A DNA stretch of 64,000 nucleotides from Streptomyces sp. NBC_00457 (GCF_036014015.1 NZ_CP107905.1:186001-250000); one strand, 5' to 3'; shown: positions 1 to 9,259, counted from the first letter of the stretch. Notes: generated by a model not told the origin, from the sequence alone. Translations and numbers: made by a program.

Positions 1-1164
1 CACCGAGGTCATTACTCCGTTCGCAACGGTCGGGAAGACGATGCCGATGCCCACGCCGGCGACGAGCAGCCCTCCGATGACCTCGCCGAAGCTCACGCCG
101 GGCTCGGCGACCATCGCCACCCATCCGAACCCGATCGCCTGCAGGGCCATGCCCACGGCCATGAACGGGCGGTTGCCGTACTTGTCGGCCATGGGGCCGA
201 CGACCGGGGCGATGAACATCGACACACCCGTCCAGGCGAGCAAGTGCAGGCCCGCCTCGAGCGGGGTGTCGCCGAGCCCGACCTGGAGGAACTGCGCCAT
301 CAGGAACAGCGCGCCGAACAGTGCCGCGTACATGAAGAAGGTGACCCAGCTCGCCGCGTTGAAGGCACGGTTGCGGAACAGGTCGAGGCGCACCATCGGC
401 ATGCGCCTGCGGCTCTCGACCACCAGGAACACTGCCACGACGGCCGCTCCGGCGATCAGCGAAAGGATGACCTGCGCGCTGCCCCAGCCGACGCTGCTGA
501 CCCGCACCAGCCCCCAGGCCAGGAGGAAGAAGCCGACGCAGGCCAGGGCCAGCCCGTAGAGGTCGAGGGGCTGGCGCGGACCGTAACTCTCTTTCAGCCG
601 CGACAGCGAGAGCAGGCCTGCCGCCACACCGATGGGGACGTTGAACCAGAAGATCCAGTGCCAGCTGAGCCCGTTGACGACCGCACCGCCGAAGACCGGC
701 CCGATGGCGACCGCGAAGCCCGAGACCGCGCCCCACATGCCGATAGCCGCGCCCCGTTTCTCGACCGGGAAGGCGTCGCTGATCAGCGTGAGCGAGATGG
801 GCATGATGATGGCGGCGCCCAGCCCTTCGCCGGCGCGGGCCGCGATCAGCACGCCGACGTTCGGGGCGAGCGCTGCCATCGCCGACGTCAGCGCAAAGAC
901 GACGAGGCCGACTGCGAACACCCGAACGCGCCCGAAGCGGTCCGCCAGCGCGGCCGCGGGCAGTAGGAGGCAGGCGAAGGTGAGGACGTAGGCGTTGATG
1001 GTCCATGTGAGGTCGCCGAGGTTCGCGTTGAGGCTGGTGCGTAACGCCGGCAGGGCGGTGGTCACGACGAGGGCGTCCAGGGCGGCCATGAAGACGCCCA
1101 CCGAGCTGAGGGCCAGCGTCCAGCCTTTGTGGGGTGCTGCTGCCCCGGATTCGGCGGATTGCAT
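1..1164 (-). CDS. MFS drug efflux transporter, DHA2 family (3' part beyond window)
   Basis: Proton-driven efflux permease of the inner membrane. About 388 residues are visible and the C-terminus lies beyond position 1. Reading leftward from the ATG at 1164, the first helix contains ALDALVVTTALP, typical of the 14-helix EmrB/QacA (DHA2) branch, and a DRFGRVRVF motif A follows the second helix. Hydrophobic segments alternate regularly afterwards. An AGGAG ribosome site lies 11 bases before the start. The next gene upstream on the same strand encodes an HxlR regulator, 198 bases away, with a palindromic site between them, so local regulation is likely. The substrate cannot be inferred. Family assignment is firm from the motifs; the exact subfamily is an inference. 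Confidence 0.9.
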   Translation of the reverse strand, partial: MQSAESGAAAPHKGWTLALSSVGVFMAALDALVVTTALPALRTSLNANLGDLTWTINAYVLTFACLLLPAAALADRFGRVRVFAVGLVVFALTSAMAALAPNVGVLIAARAGEGLGAAIIMPISLTLISDAFPVEKRGAAIGMWGAVSGFAVAIGPVFGGAVVNGLSWHWIFWFNVPIGVAAGLLSLSRLKESYGPRQPLDLYGLALACVGFFLLAWGLVRVSSVGWGSAQVILSLIAGAAVVAVFLVVESRRRMPMVRLDLFRNRAFNAASWVTFFMYAALFGALFLMAQFLQVGLGDTPLEAGLHLLAWTGVSMFIAPVVGPMADKYGNRPFMAVGMALQAIGFGWVAMVAEPGVSFGEVIGGLLVAGVGIGIVFPTVANGVMTSV

Positions 1165-1229
1165 GGGTGTGCTCACTCCTTTTGGAGGCTCTGCGGCCTG
1201 CGGCGACAGCTATCAACCACACTACTTAT

Positions 1230-1247
1230 TTGGATCAGCTGATTCAA
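1230..1247. promoter_or_regulatory. palindromic operator candidate upstream of the MFS gene
   Basis: TTGGATCAGCTGATTCAA is an 18-base inverted repeat (8 of 9 positions pair) about 65 bases upstream of the MFS start, in an AT-rich pocket. The neighbouring HxlR protein is the obvious candidate binder, but that link is inferred. Confidence 0.55.
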
Positions 1248-1362
1248 TTTTTGAACCGCCAGCCTAGGGGTGCCCCGGAGCGCGCACAACCTGTTCCACC
1301 CGACTGCAGCATGGAGAGGTGGAGCTTCACCTGCTGTTCAGCACCGAAATCTGCAGGCTTTG

Positions 1363-2001
1363 CTACTTGATCAGGGATCTGATCAAGCGCTCGTCGCCGC
1401 CGAGCGTCACACGCCCCGCGTCGACGGCGTCGTCGAGCGTTTCGTCACCGGTGATCAGCATCTTGAGGGTGCGGACGTCGGTCTGGACGACCGCGTCGGG
1501 CTCGTAGGCGGCGGCGCGGGCGACGTCCAACCCGGCGTCGCTGAAGCGCAGGATGAACCGATCGTCCCCGACGCGCATGTCGCAGGTGCCGGTCACCGGC
1601 GCCCCGGCAGCAAAGATGAACTTGGCCTGGGAGCGCAGGGACAGCAGGAGCGAATCCAGGGTCGAAGGGGCATGCCGATCCCAGAAGGGCGACTCCACCG
1701 CCCAGTTGCCCAGCGCGAACAGAACGGGCTCCAGGGACCGGCCCCAGTCGGTCAGCTCATACACGGGGCCGCTCACCGGGGCACCCGCGCGGTACTTGCG
1801 CAGCACACCGATTTCCTCAAGGTCGCGAAGTCGGATCGTGAGGATGTTCGAACTGGCGCCGCAGAGGGCGGTCCTGAGGTCGCTGAAGCGCTTCGGCCCG
1901 AGCAGCAGCTCACGCACCACCAGAAGGGCCCACCGCTCCCCCACGAGGTCCAGCGCGTGGGAAACCGGGCACCCTTCGCCGTAACTGCGCTTCTTGTTCA
2001 T
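1363..2001 (-). CDS. HxlR-family transcriptional regulator with C-terminal SCP2-like domain
   Basis: Cytoplasmic winged-helix regulator of 212 residues. The N-terminal 100 residues carry the HxlR signature: CPVSHALDLVGERWALLVVREL, then GPKRFSDLR and a recognition region with NILTIRLRDLEEIGVLRK. Residues from about 120 form an SCP2-like sterol-carrier fold (FILRFSDAGLD, DETLDDAVDAGRVTLGGD), a fusion common in actinomycete HxlR proteins. The ATG at 2001 has no clear ribosome site and a TATAAG box sits just upstream, so the mRNA may be nearly leaderless. It precedes the MFS gene and follows the monooxygenase gene on the same strand, and may control either. The inducing ligand is unknown. Confidence 0.9.
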   Translation of the reverse strand: MNKKRSYGEGCPVSHALDLVGERWALLVVRELLLGPKRFSDLRTALCGASSNILTIRLRDLEEIGVLRKYRAGAPVSGPVYELTDWGRSLEPVLFALGNWAVESPFWDRHAPSTLDSLLLSLRSQAKFIFAAGAPVTGTCDMRVGDDRFILRFSDAGLDVARAAAYEPDAVVQTDVRTLKMLITGDETLDDAVDAGRVTLGGDERLIRSLIK

Positions 2002-2008
2002 GCTTATA

Positions 2009-2025
2009 CCATAACTCCGTTACGT
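2009..2025. promoter_or_regulatory. inverted repeat at the HxlR gene start
   Basis: ATAAC-TCC-GTTAC (2011-2023) overlaps the region just before the HxlR start codon. It could be an autoregulatory operator. The call rests only on symmetry and position. Confidence 0.35.
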
Positions 2026-2111
2026 TTTCGGGCCTTGGGGCGATCGGACCGGCGGCGGGAGTCTCCCCTCGTCACAGATCCCGCTGCTCGTGCACCAGTG
2101 ATGCCCATGTC

Positions 2112-3368
2112 TCAGTGGGCTGATCCGGCCGCGGCGCCGACGACCTCGGCGAGGTAAGCGGCGGCCTTGTCGGGGTCCGTGAACCACTCGAGGAAGTCGT
2201 TGGGGTCGTCGAAGGCCTCGGTGTAGCGGTTCGCGATCGCGGGGAACTGGCTTGCGGCCCCTAGGAGCTCGAGCATGTGCGGGGGCGGCGGCTGGAGCAT
2301 GATGTTCGTCCACTCGGTGGTCGCGCGCCCGTGCTGCGTCCAGAACGTCTCGAAGGCGCGCTCCATGAACGCGCCGTCGAAGGGCCGGTCTCCGTGCTCC
2401 AGGATGGCGTCGAGGTAGACGGCAGCGAACTTGGCGGCCATGTTCGACCCCTGCCCCGTGATGGGGTCGTTGGCCACGACGACGTCTCCGATGCCCAGCA
2501 CGCGGCGGCCGGAGGGCAGCGTCGCGACCGGATGACGGACAACGGGGGCGAACCCGCCGCGCAGCGTGGCGCCCGCGTCGGTGAGTTCCAGTTTGCTGTA
2601 CTGCTCGCGCGTCCACGGCACGTGCAGCTCGAGCAGCTCGACGAAGCGCTCCAGGTGCTGCTGGGGCGACTGGACGTCGCCGAACACGTCCAGCGGCCCG
2701 CCGGGTATGGCCTCGAAGAACAGGATGTGGCAGGGACCTGAGACGGTCAGCGCCGGCATCACGATCATCTCGCCCTTGCCCGGCAGCATGTGGAACTCCA
2801 CTGTGTGGTCACCGGGATCGGCCGGATCGGGCTGGTAGCCGTTGACGTAGACGACCGAGAGCATCCGCTGCGGCGCCGCATACGGCGATCGGGACGCGTC
2901 GCGCTCGAACTGTTCGGCCAGTCCGTCCTTGCCGGCGGCGACGATGACGAGGTCGTACACGCCCGCCCACGTGTCGAGGTCCGCGGCAGTGGCGGTTTTG
3001 ATGATCAGGTTGCCGCCGTTCTCCACGAACAGCCGCAGCCAGCGCGACATCTTGAGCCGCTGGTCGATGTCGGCGCCGGGCTTCTTCAGCGGGCTGGTCC
3101 AGTCGACGACCGGCGTGGGTCCCTCGGCGCCCACCATAAAGCGGGTGAAGGGGGTTCGGGGCGCCTGTCCGTCCCAGAAGTAAATTCCGAGATCGCGCTC
3201 GAACTTGAGCGTGCTGTCGAACTGAAACTGCGACGACATAATGTTGCCGTGCTCGATCTCGTCAGCCGTGCGCGCCGACATCACGGTCACGTCGTAGTCG
3301 TGCCGCTGCAGTCCGAGGGCGAGTTGCAGCCCAGACTGCCCGGCGCCGACGATCAGGACTTTGCGCAT
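2112..3368 (-). CDS. styrene/indole monooxygenase-like FAD oxygenase (StyA/SMOA family)
   Basis: Flavoprotein of 418 residues resembling the oxygenase half of two-component styrene or indole monooxygenases, which epoxidise aryl alkenes or oxidise indole using reduced FAD from a separate reductase. The N-terminus is a dinucleotide fold (VLIVGAGQSGLQLALGL). The segment with EHGNIMSSQFQFDSTLKFERDLG is characteristic of SMOA proteins, and VLGIGDVVVANDPITGQGSN is the second FAD contact. No StyB-type reductase gene is visible nearby. The gene lies 152 bases downstream of the SDR gene on the same strand and probably belongs to that run. The substrate is unknown. Confidence 0.85.
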   Translation of the reverse strand: MRKVLIVGAGQSGLQLALGLQRHDYDVTVMSARTADEIEHGNIMSSQFQFDSTLKFERDLGIYFWDGQAPRTPFTRFMVGAEGPTPVVDWTSPLKKPGADIDQRLKMSRWLRLFVENGGNLIIKTATAADLDTWAGVYDLVIVAAGKDGLAEQFERDASRSPYAAPQRMLSVVYVNGYQPDPADPGDHTVEFHMLPGKGEMIVMPALTVSGPCHILFFEAIPGGPLDVFGDVQSPQQHLERFVELLELHVPWTREQYSKLELTDAGATLRGGFAPVVRHPVATLPSGRRVLGIGDVVVANDPITGQGSNMAAKFAAVYLDAILEHGDRPFDGAFMERAFETFWTQHGRATTEWTNIMLQPPPPHMLELLGAASQFPAIANRYTEAFDDPNDFLEWFTDPDKAAAYLAEVVGAAAGSAH

Positions 3369-3520
3369 ACCGAGCCACCCTCTCTCTTCTCGCGGTGACG
3401 CAAGGGTTCCTATTGGCGGTTCGTGTTCGTCTCAAGTGTCCTCATGCCGGGCGCAGCCGCCTTCTCTCGTTTTGCCCACAAGGGCCGCGACGGGAATTCG
3501 GTTATTCCGACGCGTGTCGG

Positions 3521-4399
3521 CTAGGGCGTCGGAAAGAACGTGCGGACGAACTTCTCCCAGGCCCGCTCCCCGAAGATCACGCGCTGTGGCCGCAGCAGCC
3601 GCACCGGTATGCCGAGGCGGTAGCGGATCCGCGGACGGCGCACAGTGATCGCCTTCTCGACGAGGGCGGCGACGTCGCCTGAGCGCAGCGACAGGCGGCC
3701 GCGGCCCTTCGGATGCTCGACCTCCCGGTAGGCGCCGTGCCAGACGACGAAGCGCTCCCAGAAATCGCCGTACGGATCATTGTCCGTGGAACCGGGAGCG
3801 AGCCCGAGGTCACCCACGGTGGTCGGGACGAACGCGCCAAGGATGGGCGAGGGCTCGATGACCACGACCTTGATGCCGAAGCGGCGCACCTCCAACCGGA
3901 GCGAGTCGCCGATCGCCTCGAGGGCGTGCTTGGTGGCCTCGTAGTAGCCGCGCCCTGGGGTCGCGAAAAGCCCGAAGATCGAGGACATGATGACGATGCG
4001 GCCCGATCCCTGCTCCCGCATGCCCGGCAGAACCAGTTGCGTCATCCGGGAGAGCCCGAAAACGTTCGTCTCGAACTGGCGGCGGACCTCCTCCATCGGG
4101 GTCTGCTCGATCGTGCCGTTGAGGCTGTACGCGGCGTTGTTGATCAGCACGCCGACCGCGCCGTGCTCGGCGGTGATCCGGTCGACGGCCGCGATCATCG
4201 ACTCCTCGTCGGTCACGTCGACCCGCAGGGTGGTGATGCCCTCCTGCGCCAGGTCCTTGAGACCCTCCAGGCTCCGGCCGCTTGCGTAGACCGGCCATCC
4301 TGCACGGTGCAGCCGGAGCGCGAGGGCCCTGCCGGTACCCGACGAGAGCCCGCTCAGCGAGGAGACGCCGGTGATCAGAACCGCGCGGGACGGATTCAT
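3521..4399 (-). CDS. short-chain dehydrogenase/reductase
   Basis: Classical SDR of 292 residues, a cytoplasmic NAD(P)-dependent oxidoreductase. A Rossmann glycine motif is present but extended (LITGVSSLSGLSSGTGRALAL), followed by VDVTDEES, NNAAY, the catalytic Ser in IVIMSS and the catalytic YEATK. The glycine-rich loop carries about five extra residues compared with the usual TGxxxGxG. A C-terminal extension of roughly 50 residues is basic. The start lies 13 bases after the AhpD-like gene, so the two are probably cotranscribed. The substrate is not deducible. Confidence 0.88.
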   Translation of the reverse strand: MNPSRAVLITGVSSLSGLSSGTGRALALRLHRAGWPVYASGRSLEGLKDLAQEGITTLRVDVTDEESMIAAVDRITAEHGAVGVLINNAAYSLNGTIEQTPMEEVRRQFETNVFGLSRMTQLVLPGMREQGSGRIVIMSSIFGLFATPGRGYYEATKHALEAIGDSLRLEVRRFGIKVVVIEPSPILGAFVPTTVGDLGLAPGSTDNDPYGDFWERFVVWHGAYREVEHPKGRGRLSLRSGDVAALVEKAITVRRPRIRYRLGIPVRLLRPQRVIFGERAWEKFVRTFFPTP

Positions 4400-4412
4400 G
4401 GTCGGCCCCGCC

Positions 4413-5039
4413 TCAGTCGGCCGCGGCGGCCGCGGCCGATTCGGAGTCGTGCGGCAGTTCCTGCTGGGATATGCGGCTTCTGGTCACCGTGGTGCCGAGC
4501 CCGAGACCGTCCACCAGGCGGGTGATGAAGTTGAACAGCGCCGCGCAGAAGAACGCCTCGAGCAGTTCGTCGGTGGTCCAGCCGGCGTCCAACGCCACCT
4601 GCCAGTCCTTGTCGGTGATCCGGTAAGCGCTGTGGCTGAGCTTGGTCAGCAGGTGCAGCAGCACCCGGGTGCGCTCGTCCACCGGAAGGTCGTCGGGCGA
4701 GTCCGCGGCCTCGATCGCATGGGCCAGTTCCTCGCTACCACCGAAGACCTGCAGGAAGAAGTTGTGCGTGCCGACACAGTACGGGCACTGGTTCACTTTC
4801 GACGTCCAGGCGGAGATCAATTCCCTGGTCTGCCGGGGCAGCTTGCCGTGGTTGAAGACGCCGTCGTAGCCGGCGAGCATGGTCTCGAGCAGTTCCGGCT
4901 TGGACGAGACCAGCCGGAACATGTCGGGCACGAAGTCCAGCGAGGTGACTTCCTTGGCACGCTCGTAGAGCTCTGCCAGACGTCCGGTCGCGTCCGCCTC
5001 GTCGATCAGCGGAACGCGGACTCCCGAATTCCCATCCAT
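4413..5039 (-). CDS. AhpD-like / carboxymuconolactone decarboxylase-family protein
   Basis: Small all-helical protein of 208 residues of the alkylhydroperoxidase/carboxymuconolactone decarboxylase superfamily. The redox motif CPYCVGTH has Cys85, Cys88 and His92, the arrangement used by AhpD for thiol-dependent peroxide reduction. The ATG at 5039 was chosen because AAGGAAGG precedes it by 8 bases; the reading frame continues upstream but without family similarity. It is the second gene of the leftward run, 16 bases after the ABC1 gene. A role in detoxifying peroxides made by the flavoprotein oxygenase is plausible but inferred. Confidence 0.85.
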   Translation of the reverse strand: MDGNSGVRVPLIDEADATGRLAELYERAKEVTSLDFVPDMFRLVSSKPELLETMLAGYDGVFNHGKLPRQTRELISAWTSKVNQCPYCVGTHNFFLQVFGGSEELAHAIEAADSPDDLPVDERTRVLLHLLTKLSHSAYRITDKDWQVALDAGWTTDELLEAFFCAALFNFITRLVDGLGLGTTVTRSRISQQELPHDSESAAAAAAD

Positions 5040-5055
5040 CTGCACACCTTCCTTC

Positions 5056-6354
5056 TTATGAGCCAACCGAAGTGCGTGGCATGTTCCTTCGGCGGAGCAC
5101 GGGCATCGCCTCCGCCTGGAAGTCGAGTTCCGGATCGAGGCCCTGCACGATTCCCTCGACCACCAGAAGCGAGAGCAGCGGGAACGCGAACTCGGGCACC
5201 GGATACAGTCCGAAACGCCGCTGGAGATCGAAGAGCCGTCCGGCGAACTTCGCCAGATTGAATTCACCGGACCGGGCCCCGGACGACTCTGTGACGAGTT
5301 CGGTGAGGCCCGCACGGAATCCGTCGAGATCGCAGCCCTCGGCGATACTCGCCGCGCTCTCGATGATGATCTCGGCGCAGAGCGGGCCGTTGCCCATGGC
5401 CATGTTGATGAAGAAGTCCGCGAACGAGGCGCGTACCGGGCCCGACAGCTTGATCACAAAACCAGCGTCGACGATGACCAGGGAGCCGTCGTTGTTGATG
5501 TAGAGGTTTCCTGGGATCAGGTCGCAGTGCACCAGTCCGTCCACGAAAAGCATCTCGTAGACCACCGACATGACCCGGCGCGCGGCGACCTTGCGTGCGT
5601 CCGCGGAGAGCGACTCCGGCGCCGTACGGGCCAGCCCTTCCACGTACTCCATCACCAGCACGTCCTCGGAACACAGCTCAGGCAGCGGTGCCGGGATCCG
5701 AATCCACTCGAACTCGCTCAGGTTCGCGCGCAGGTCGCCGAGTGCCACGCGCTCCGCCGTGAAGTCCAACTGGCGCAGGATCGCACCGCCCACCTGCGCG
5801 TGCATGACCTTGAAGGGCATTGACCGCAACTCTGGCAGCTGTTGCATGGCGCCCATGGCCAGCGCGGTCAGCCGGAAGTCCCGCCACATCACGCGGCTGA
5901 TACCCGGCCTGCGCACCTTCACCGCCACCTGCCGGCCGTCGAGGGTGACGGCGCGGTGGACCGTCGCGATGCTCCCGGTGGCCACCGGCGTCGAGCTGAA
6001 TTCGGCGAACGGCCATTCCCGACCCTGGTACGCACGGCGCAGAACGCCCTGCAGGCGGGCCCACCGAGGCGGAGGCGTCGCGTCCGCCAGCCGACCCAAT
6101 TCCGCGCACACGTGCTCCGGCAGAAGATCTCGTCGCGTGCTGAGCAACTGGCCGATCTTGATGTACGACGGCCCGAGCGAGGTCAACAACGACGAGAGAC
6201 GCTCGCCCGCTCGCGCCCACTGGCGCCGCCGCAGGCGCGCGCCGAGTGCAGCGGGCCCGAAGACCACGGCATAGCCGAACACGGTGCCACCGACCCGGAC
6301 AACGCGAAGCGCCGTGCCAGGTAGTTCCGCGAGAAATCCAGCCGATCTCGCCAT
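5056..6354 (-). CDS. ABC1/UbiB-family atypical kinase-like protein
   Basis: Protein of 432 residues of the ABC1/AarF/UbiB/COQ8 family, atypical ATPase-kinases linked to quinone or lipid metabolism. Visible family marks, in order: the KxGQ-type segment SYIKIGQLLSTR, the Ala-loop counterpart PVATGSIATVHRA (usually PxAxASIAQVH), the ATP Lys in VAVKVRRPG, the catalytic-loop HCDLIPGNLY and the metal-binding DAGF (usually DFG). C-terminal helices are hydrophobic. The ATG at 6354 has GGGAGGG in front; a longer frame upstream lacks similarity. It is the promoter-proximal gene of the leftward redox run and divergent from the DinB/SCP2 gene at 6632. Confidence 0.88.
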   Translation of the reverse strand: MARSAGFLAELPGTALRVVRVGGTVFGYAVVFGPAALGARLRRRQWARAGERLSSLLTSLGPSYIKIGQLLSTRRDLLPEHVCAELGRLADATPPPRWARLQGVLRRAYQGREWPFAEFSSTPVATGSIATVHRAVTLDGRQVAVKVRRPGISRVMWRDFRLTALAMGAMQQLPELRSMPFKVMHAQVGGAILRQLDFTAERVALGDLRANLSEFEWIRIPAPLPELCSEDVLVMEYVEGLARTAPESLSADARKVAARRVMSVVYEMLFVDGLVHCDLIPGNLYINNDGSLVIVDAGFVIKLSGPVRASFADFFINMAMGNGPLCAEIIIESAASIAEGCDLDGFRAGLTELVTESSGARSGEFNLAKFAGRLFDLQRRFGLYPVPEFAFPLLSLLVVEGIVQGLDPELDFQAEAMPVLRRRNMPRTSVGS

Positions 6355-6631
6355 GTCTGTCCCTCCCGCCCACGCGATGGGCAACGTAAGCCGCACGGAC
6401 AAGCGCGGCCCATCACGATCGCTGACGTAGGAAATCGTCGGCGTGCGAGGAGGTGAGCGACTACTCCGAGCGTGCCCTGCCCAGCACGCTCGTCGGCCCG
6501 TCCGCCGGTTTCGCGGCACGGCCGTAGCGCACGACGTCGGCGGCACATTCGAAGAACTGCGCCGCCTGCCGCCGCGCCACACTGGACCTCACGAACTGGC
6601 GGGCTTCACGCGACGGGAGGGCGGGAGGGTG

Positions 6632-7516
6632 ATGGGAACGCGGTATCAGACACACCGGGCCATCGGGGCGACGAGGATCACGCCCGAAAAGTGGCGCGCG
6701 GCGCGCGCCGCGGTCGAGGACGTCGCCGACCGCTTCAGCGCCTTGGTCGAGTACGCGGATCCGCAGGCCATGGCGACGGCCGACTGGACCGTGATGGATA
6801 CCGCGGCCCACGTCGCCGCCATCTCCTGGCTCAACACCTCCGCAGTGGTGTCTGATGACACGCCATTCCCGATGCCGGGAATGCGAAAGCAGATCGCCGC
6901 GACCACGGTCGACAACATCCACGCCGGCCTGAACTCGGCGCTCTTCCGCGCTTACCCGGAACGCGATCCCGGCGAGGTCGTGGGCAGGCTCCGTTCCTCG
7001 ATCGACGAGATCCTGCGTCTGACCGCCACCGCGGACCCCACCAGGACCATAAGCTGGCTCGGCGGTTCGAAAGTCCCCCTCGCCGGCTTGGTGGCCCACC
7101 TGACCAACGAGCTGCTCCTGCACGGTCGCGACATCGCCCGCGCCGTCGACCTGCCTTGGCGTATTCCGCATGAGTACGCGGCGCAGTTCTTTGAGCTCTT
7201 TCTCATCGAGATCGCCCGCAACGGCGCCGGCCACATCCTGGACGACGACAGACCGGTGCACCAGGGTCGCATTGCAGTGGAATTCCGCTCTGACTACACA
7301 ACTCCCGTCACGATGGTTCTGGATACCGGTGCAGTCTGGATCGAAGAGCCGAGCCGCGACAACGACGTGCGCGTCTACTTCAAGCCCGCCGCCCTGAGCC
7401 TCATGCTCTTCCACCGCATCCCCCGCGCCAAAGCAGCGATGACCGGCTCACTGCGTGTCTGGGGGCGGCGCCCCTGGCTCCTCGCCCCATTCCTCCGCAA
7501 GGTCCGCCTCCCGTAG
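6632..7516 (+). CDS. DinB-like maleylpyruvate isomerase N-domain protein with SCP2-like C-domain
   Basis: Protein of 294 residues. Residues 15-190 resemble the mycothiol-dependent maleylpyruvate isomerase N-terminal (DinB-like four-helix) domain: ATADWTVMDTAAHVAAISW carries the first metal-site His, and LLLHGRDIARAVDLPW carries a second His in the usual position. The rest resembles an SCP2 lipid-binding fold. The ATG at 6632 follows GGGAGGG. It is divergent from the ABC1 gene across a 277-base region that must hold both promoters. Such proteins are often mycothiol-linked transferases, but the reaction here is unknown. Confidence 0.82.
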   Translation: MGTRYQTHRAIGATRITPEKWRAARAAVEDVADRFSALVEYADPQAMATADWTVMDTAAHVAAISWLNTSAVVSDDTPFPMPGMRKQIAATTVDNIHAGLNSALFRAYPERDPGEVVGRLRSSIDEILRLTATADPTRTISWLGGSKVPLAGLVAHLTNELLLHGRDIARAVDLPWRIPHEYAAQFFELFLIEIARNGAGHILDDDRPVHQGRIAVEFRSDYTTPVTMVLDTGAVWIEEPSRDNDVRVYFKPAALSLMLFHRIPRAKAAMTGSLRVWGRRPWLLAPFLRKVRLP

Positions 7517-7916
7517 GCCGTACTTGAGTAGCTGTTGTCGTGCCGGACTTGAGCGGTGTCTGTCGAGCGAGGGTTCCCGGTTGGGTGATCTTGCCGTGGC
7601 GGCGGCATGAGGGCAGGGTCTGCTGCGTAGCTCGTGGGTGTCGAATCCATGGAGTGTCAGGCAGCCCTGTTGTCTCCGTCTTCTGTGCTGGTGTCCGGGG
7701 GTCCAACTCGGCCGTTCTGTTGTGTGATTGCCTTGCGCACGTGTACGGCAGCGCTGGCCGACCGGCCCGACAGACGGCGGGCCGGTATCCGTCGGAACTG
7801 ACCGACGCCGAAGGGGCCGGGCCGCGGAGCCGACCGCCGGGGGAATCGACTCGCGGCCGGTCAAAGCGGACGCCGTCGTCGGAGCGGACAGCCGCAGGTT
7901 AACGGCGGCAAGCAGT
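7517..7916. other. intergenic region without a supported gene
   Basis: 400 bases between convergent genes. Six-frame reading shows only low-complexity frames. No transposon end, RNA gene or strong hairpin was recognised. Confidence 0.5.
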
Positions 7917-8453
7917 TCAGATCTCCGCGTGATCCTGTCGGGCAGAGGGGCCCGAGCCAGTGGAACCGGCCGGGCGGTGCAGGAGGTCGACGCGGTTCGA
8001 GGTGTGACGGCGAGGCCGGGACGGAGGCATGAGGTGCCGCTTGGCGAACAGGGCCAGCAGGCCGTAGCCCGCAAGTAGCAGCACAACAGTGAGAATCCAT
8101 TCCTGGGACCCCCCTGGGCGGAAAACCCGGCCGGGAGTTCCCATGTCTACGGCCTTGACCTGCTGGCCGTTGTAGAGCGATCCGCGTCCGCTGCTGGAGA
8201 GGGTTACCCTCGTGTGCCAGACGGCGCCGTCGCGCGACCGGAACGTTCCCGACCAGCCGCAGCTCTCATGCCCGGGGTGGCTGACGCATTCGAGTCGGAC
8301 CGCGGTGAAGGTTCCTGGTTTGCCGTCGGCCGTAGCGGCGAAGAGGGCCTTGCCAAGATTCGGTAGCGAAACGTACAGCAGCAGGCAGCCGGCCGCCAGG
8401 ATCGCGAGGGAGGTGACCCGCGAAGGCCTTCGGCGGGTTGCAGTGGCGGCCAC
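7917..8453 (-). CDS. two-helix membrane protein of unknown function
   Basis: Predicted 178-residue membrane protein starting at a GTG. A first hydrophobic helix at about residues 14-36 (SLAILAAGCLLLYVSLP) is followed by an extracellular region with two Cys (LECVSHPGHESCGW), which could form a disulfide. A second helix lies near residues 118-136 (WILTVVLLLAGYGLLALF), with a basic cytoplasmic tail. It lies 6 bases after the upstream membrane gene, so the two form an operon. No domain was recognised. Confidence 0.65.
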   Translation of the reverse strand: MAATATRRRPSRVTSLAILAAGCLLLYVSLPNLGKALFAATADGKPGTFTAVRLECVSHPGHESCGWSGTFRSRDGAVWHTRVTLSSSGRGSLYNGQQVKAVDMGTPGRVFRPGGSQEWILTVVLLLAGYGLLALFAKRHLMPPSRPRRHTSNRVDLLHRPAGSTGSGPSARQDHAEI

Positions 8454-8459
8454 GGCTCG

Positions 8460-9017
8460 CTATGCCGGTTCCGCAGCGCAGGTGCAGCGCGGAGCAGAGG
8501 CTGCCTCCTTCGCCGGCCTACTGTGCAGGATCATGGCAACCAGCATCGGCATCGTCACCACCGCGTTATAGAACAGGTGAAGCTCCACTCGGGGTGCCAC
8601 CAGTTGGATGATGCTCGTCGGGACCGCCCGCCCCGCCAGATACGCGCCTGTGAGTGCCTGGATCAGCAGCAACAGATGCTCGATGTGATGCCAGAACTGC
8701 ACTCCGAGCGTGATGTTCCACCATGTGCGGGCGGTGCCGGTAAATCCAGGCCGTAGCAGCACGAAGCCAGCCAGCATGATCAGTGCGTAGCCATAGTGCA
8801 TCCACTCCGAAGTGACCAGCCACGGAAAGGGAATGCCCAGCACACCGCGGGCTTGCGGTGCCGACCAGCCCCAGATGTAGATCTGGACCGCCTGGGCGAC
8901 GTGCTCCGCCCAGTGGACGAGAACGATGATCAGGAACACACGCAATCCGGTGCGGTGAAGTCTGCTGTTGAGGGCACCGAAAGTGCGTGCCTGGTGGGCA
9001 TGCGCGCTGGCCGTCAT
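8460..9017 (-). CDS. His-rich polytopic membrane protein of unknown function
   Basis: 185-residue membrane protein with about four hydrophobic helices. His and Glu recur inside or beside helices: VHWAEHVAQAVQIY, WMHYGYALIML, VQFWHHIEHLLLL and VELHLFYNAVV. Such repeated HxxEH-type spacing can bind heme or metal in membrane oxidases or cytochromes, but no known family was recognised. Two Cys lie in the last ten residues (CTCAAEPA). GGAGG precedes the ATG by 7 bases. It is the first gene of a two-gene operon with the membrane protein at 7917. Confidence 0.7.
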   Translation of the reverse strand: MTASAHAHQARTFGALNSRLHRTGLRVFLIIVLVHWAEHVAQAVQIYIWGWSAPQARGVLGIPFPWLVTSEWMHYGYALIMLAGFVLLRPGFTGTARTWWNITLGVQFWHHIEHLLLLIQALTGAYLAGRAVPTSIIQLVAPRVELHLFYNAVVTMPMLVAMILHSRPAKEAASAPRCTCAAEPA

Positions 9018-9259
9018 GCGTGATCCTCCAGTTCTGAGTCTGGGACGAAGCCATCACAGCAGCACCACGCAGGCAGGGGCTTCTTCGTGGGTGCGCAGTC
9101 GACTTCGGCGACCGTCGCTGGCCACGAGGAAAGATCGTCAACTTGCCTGGCACCGGGGCGACTTGTGTGGCAGGCAGACGCAAACAAGCGGCCGGCCGTC
9201 GCTCACCAGCTGCCCGCCCAACGTTTCACCAACGGGATGCTGCGACAGTTGCATCCCGA

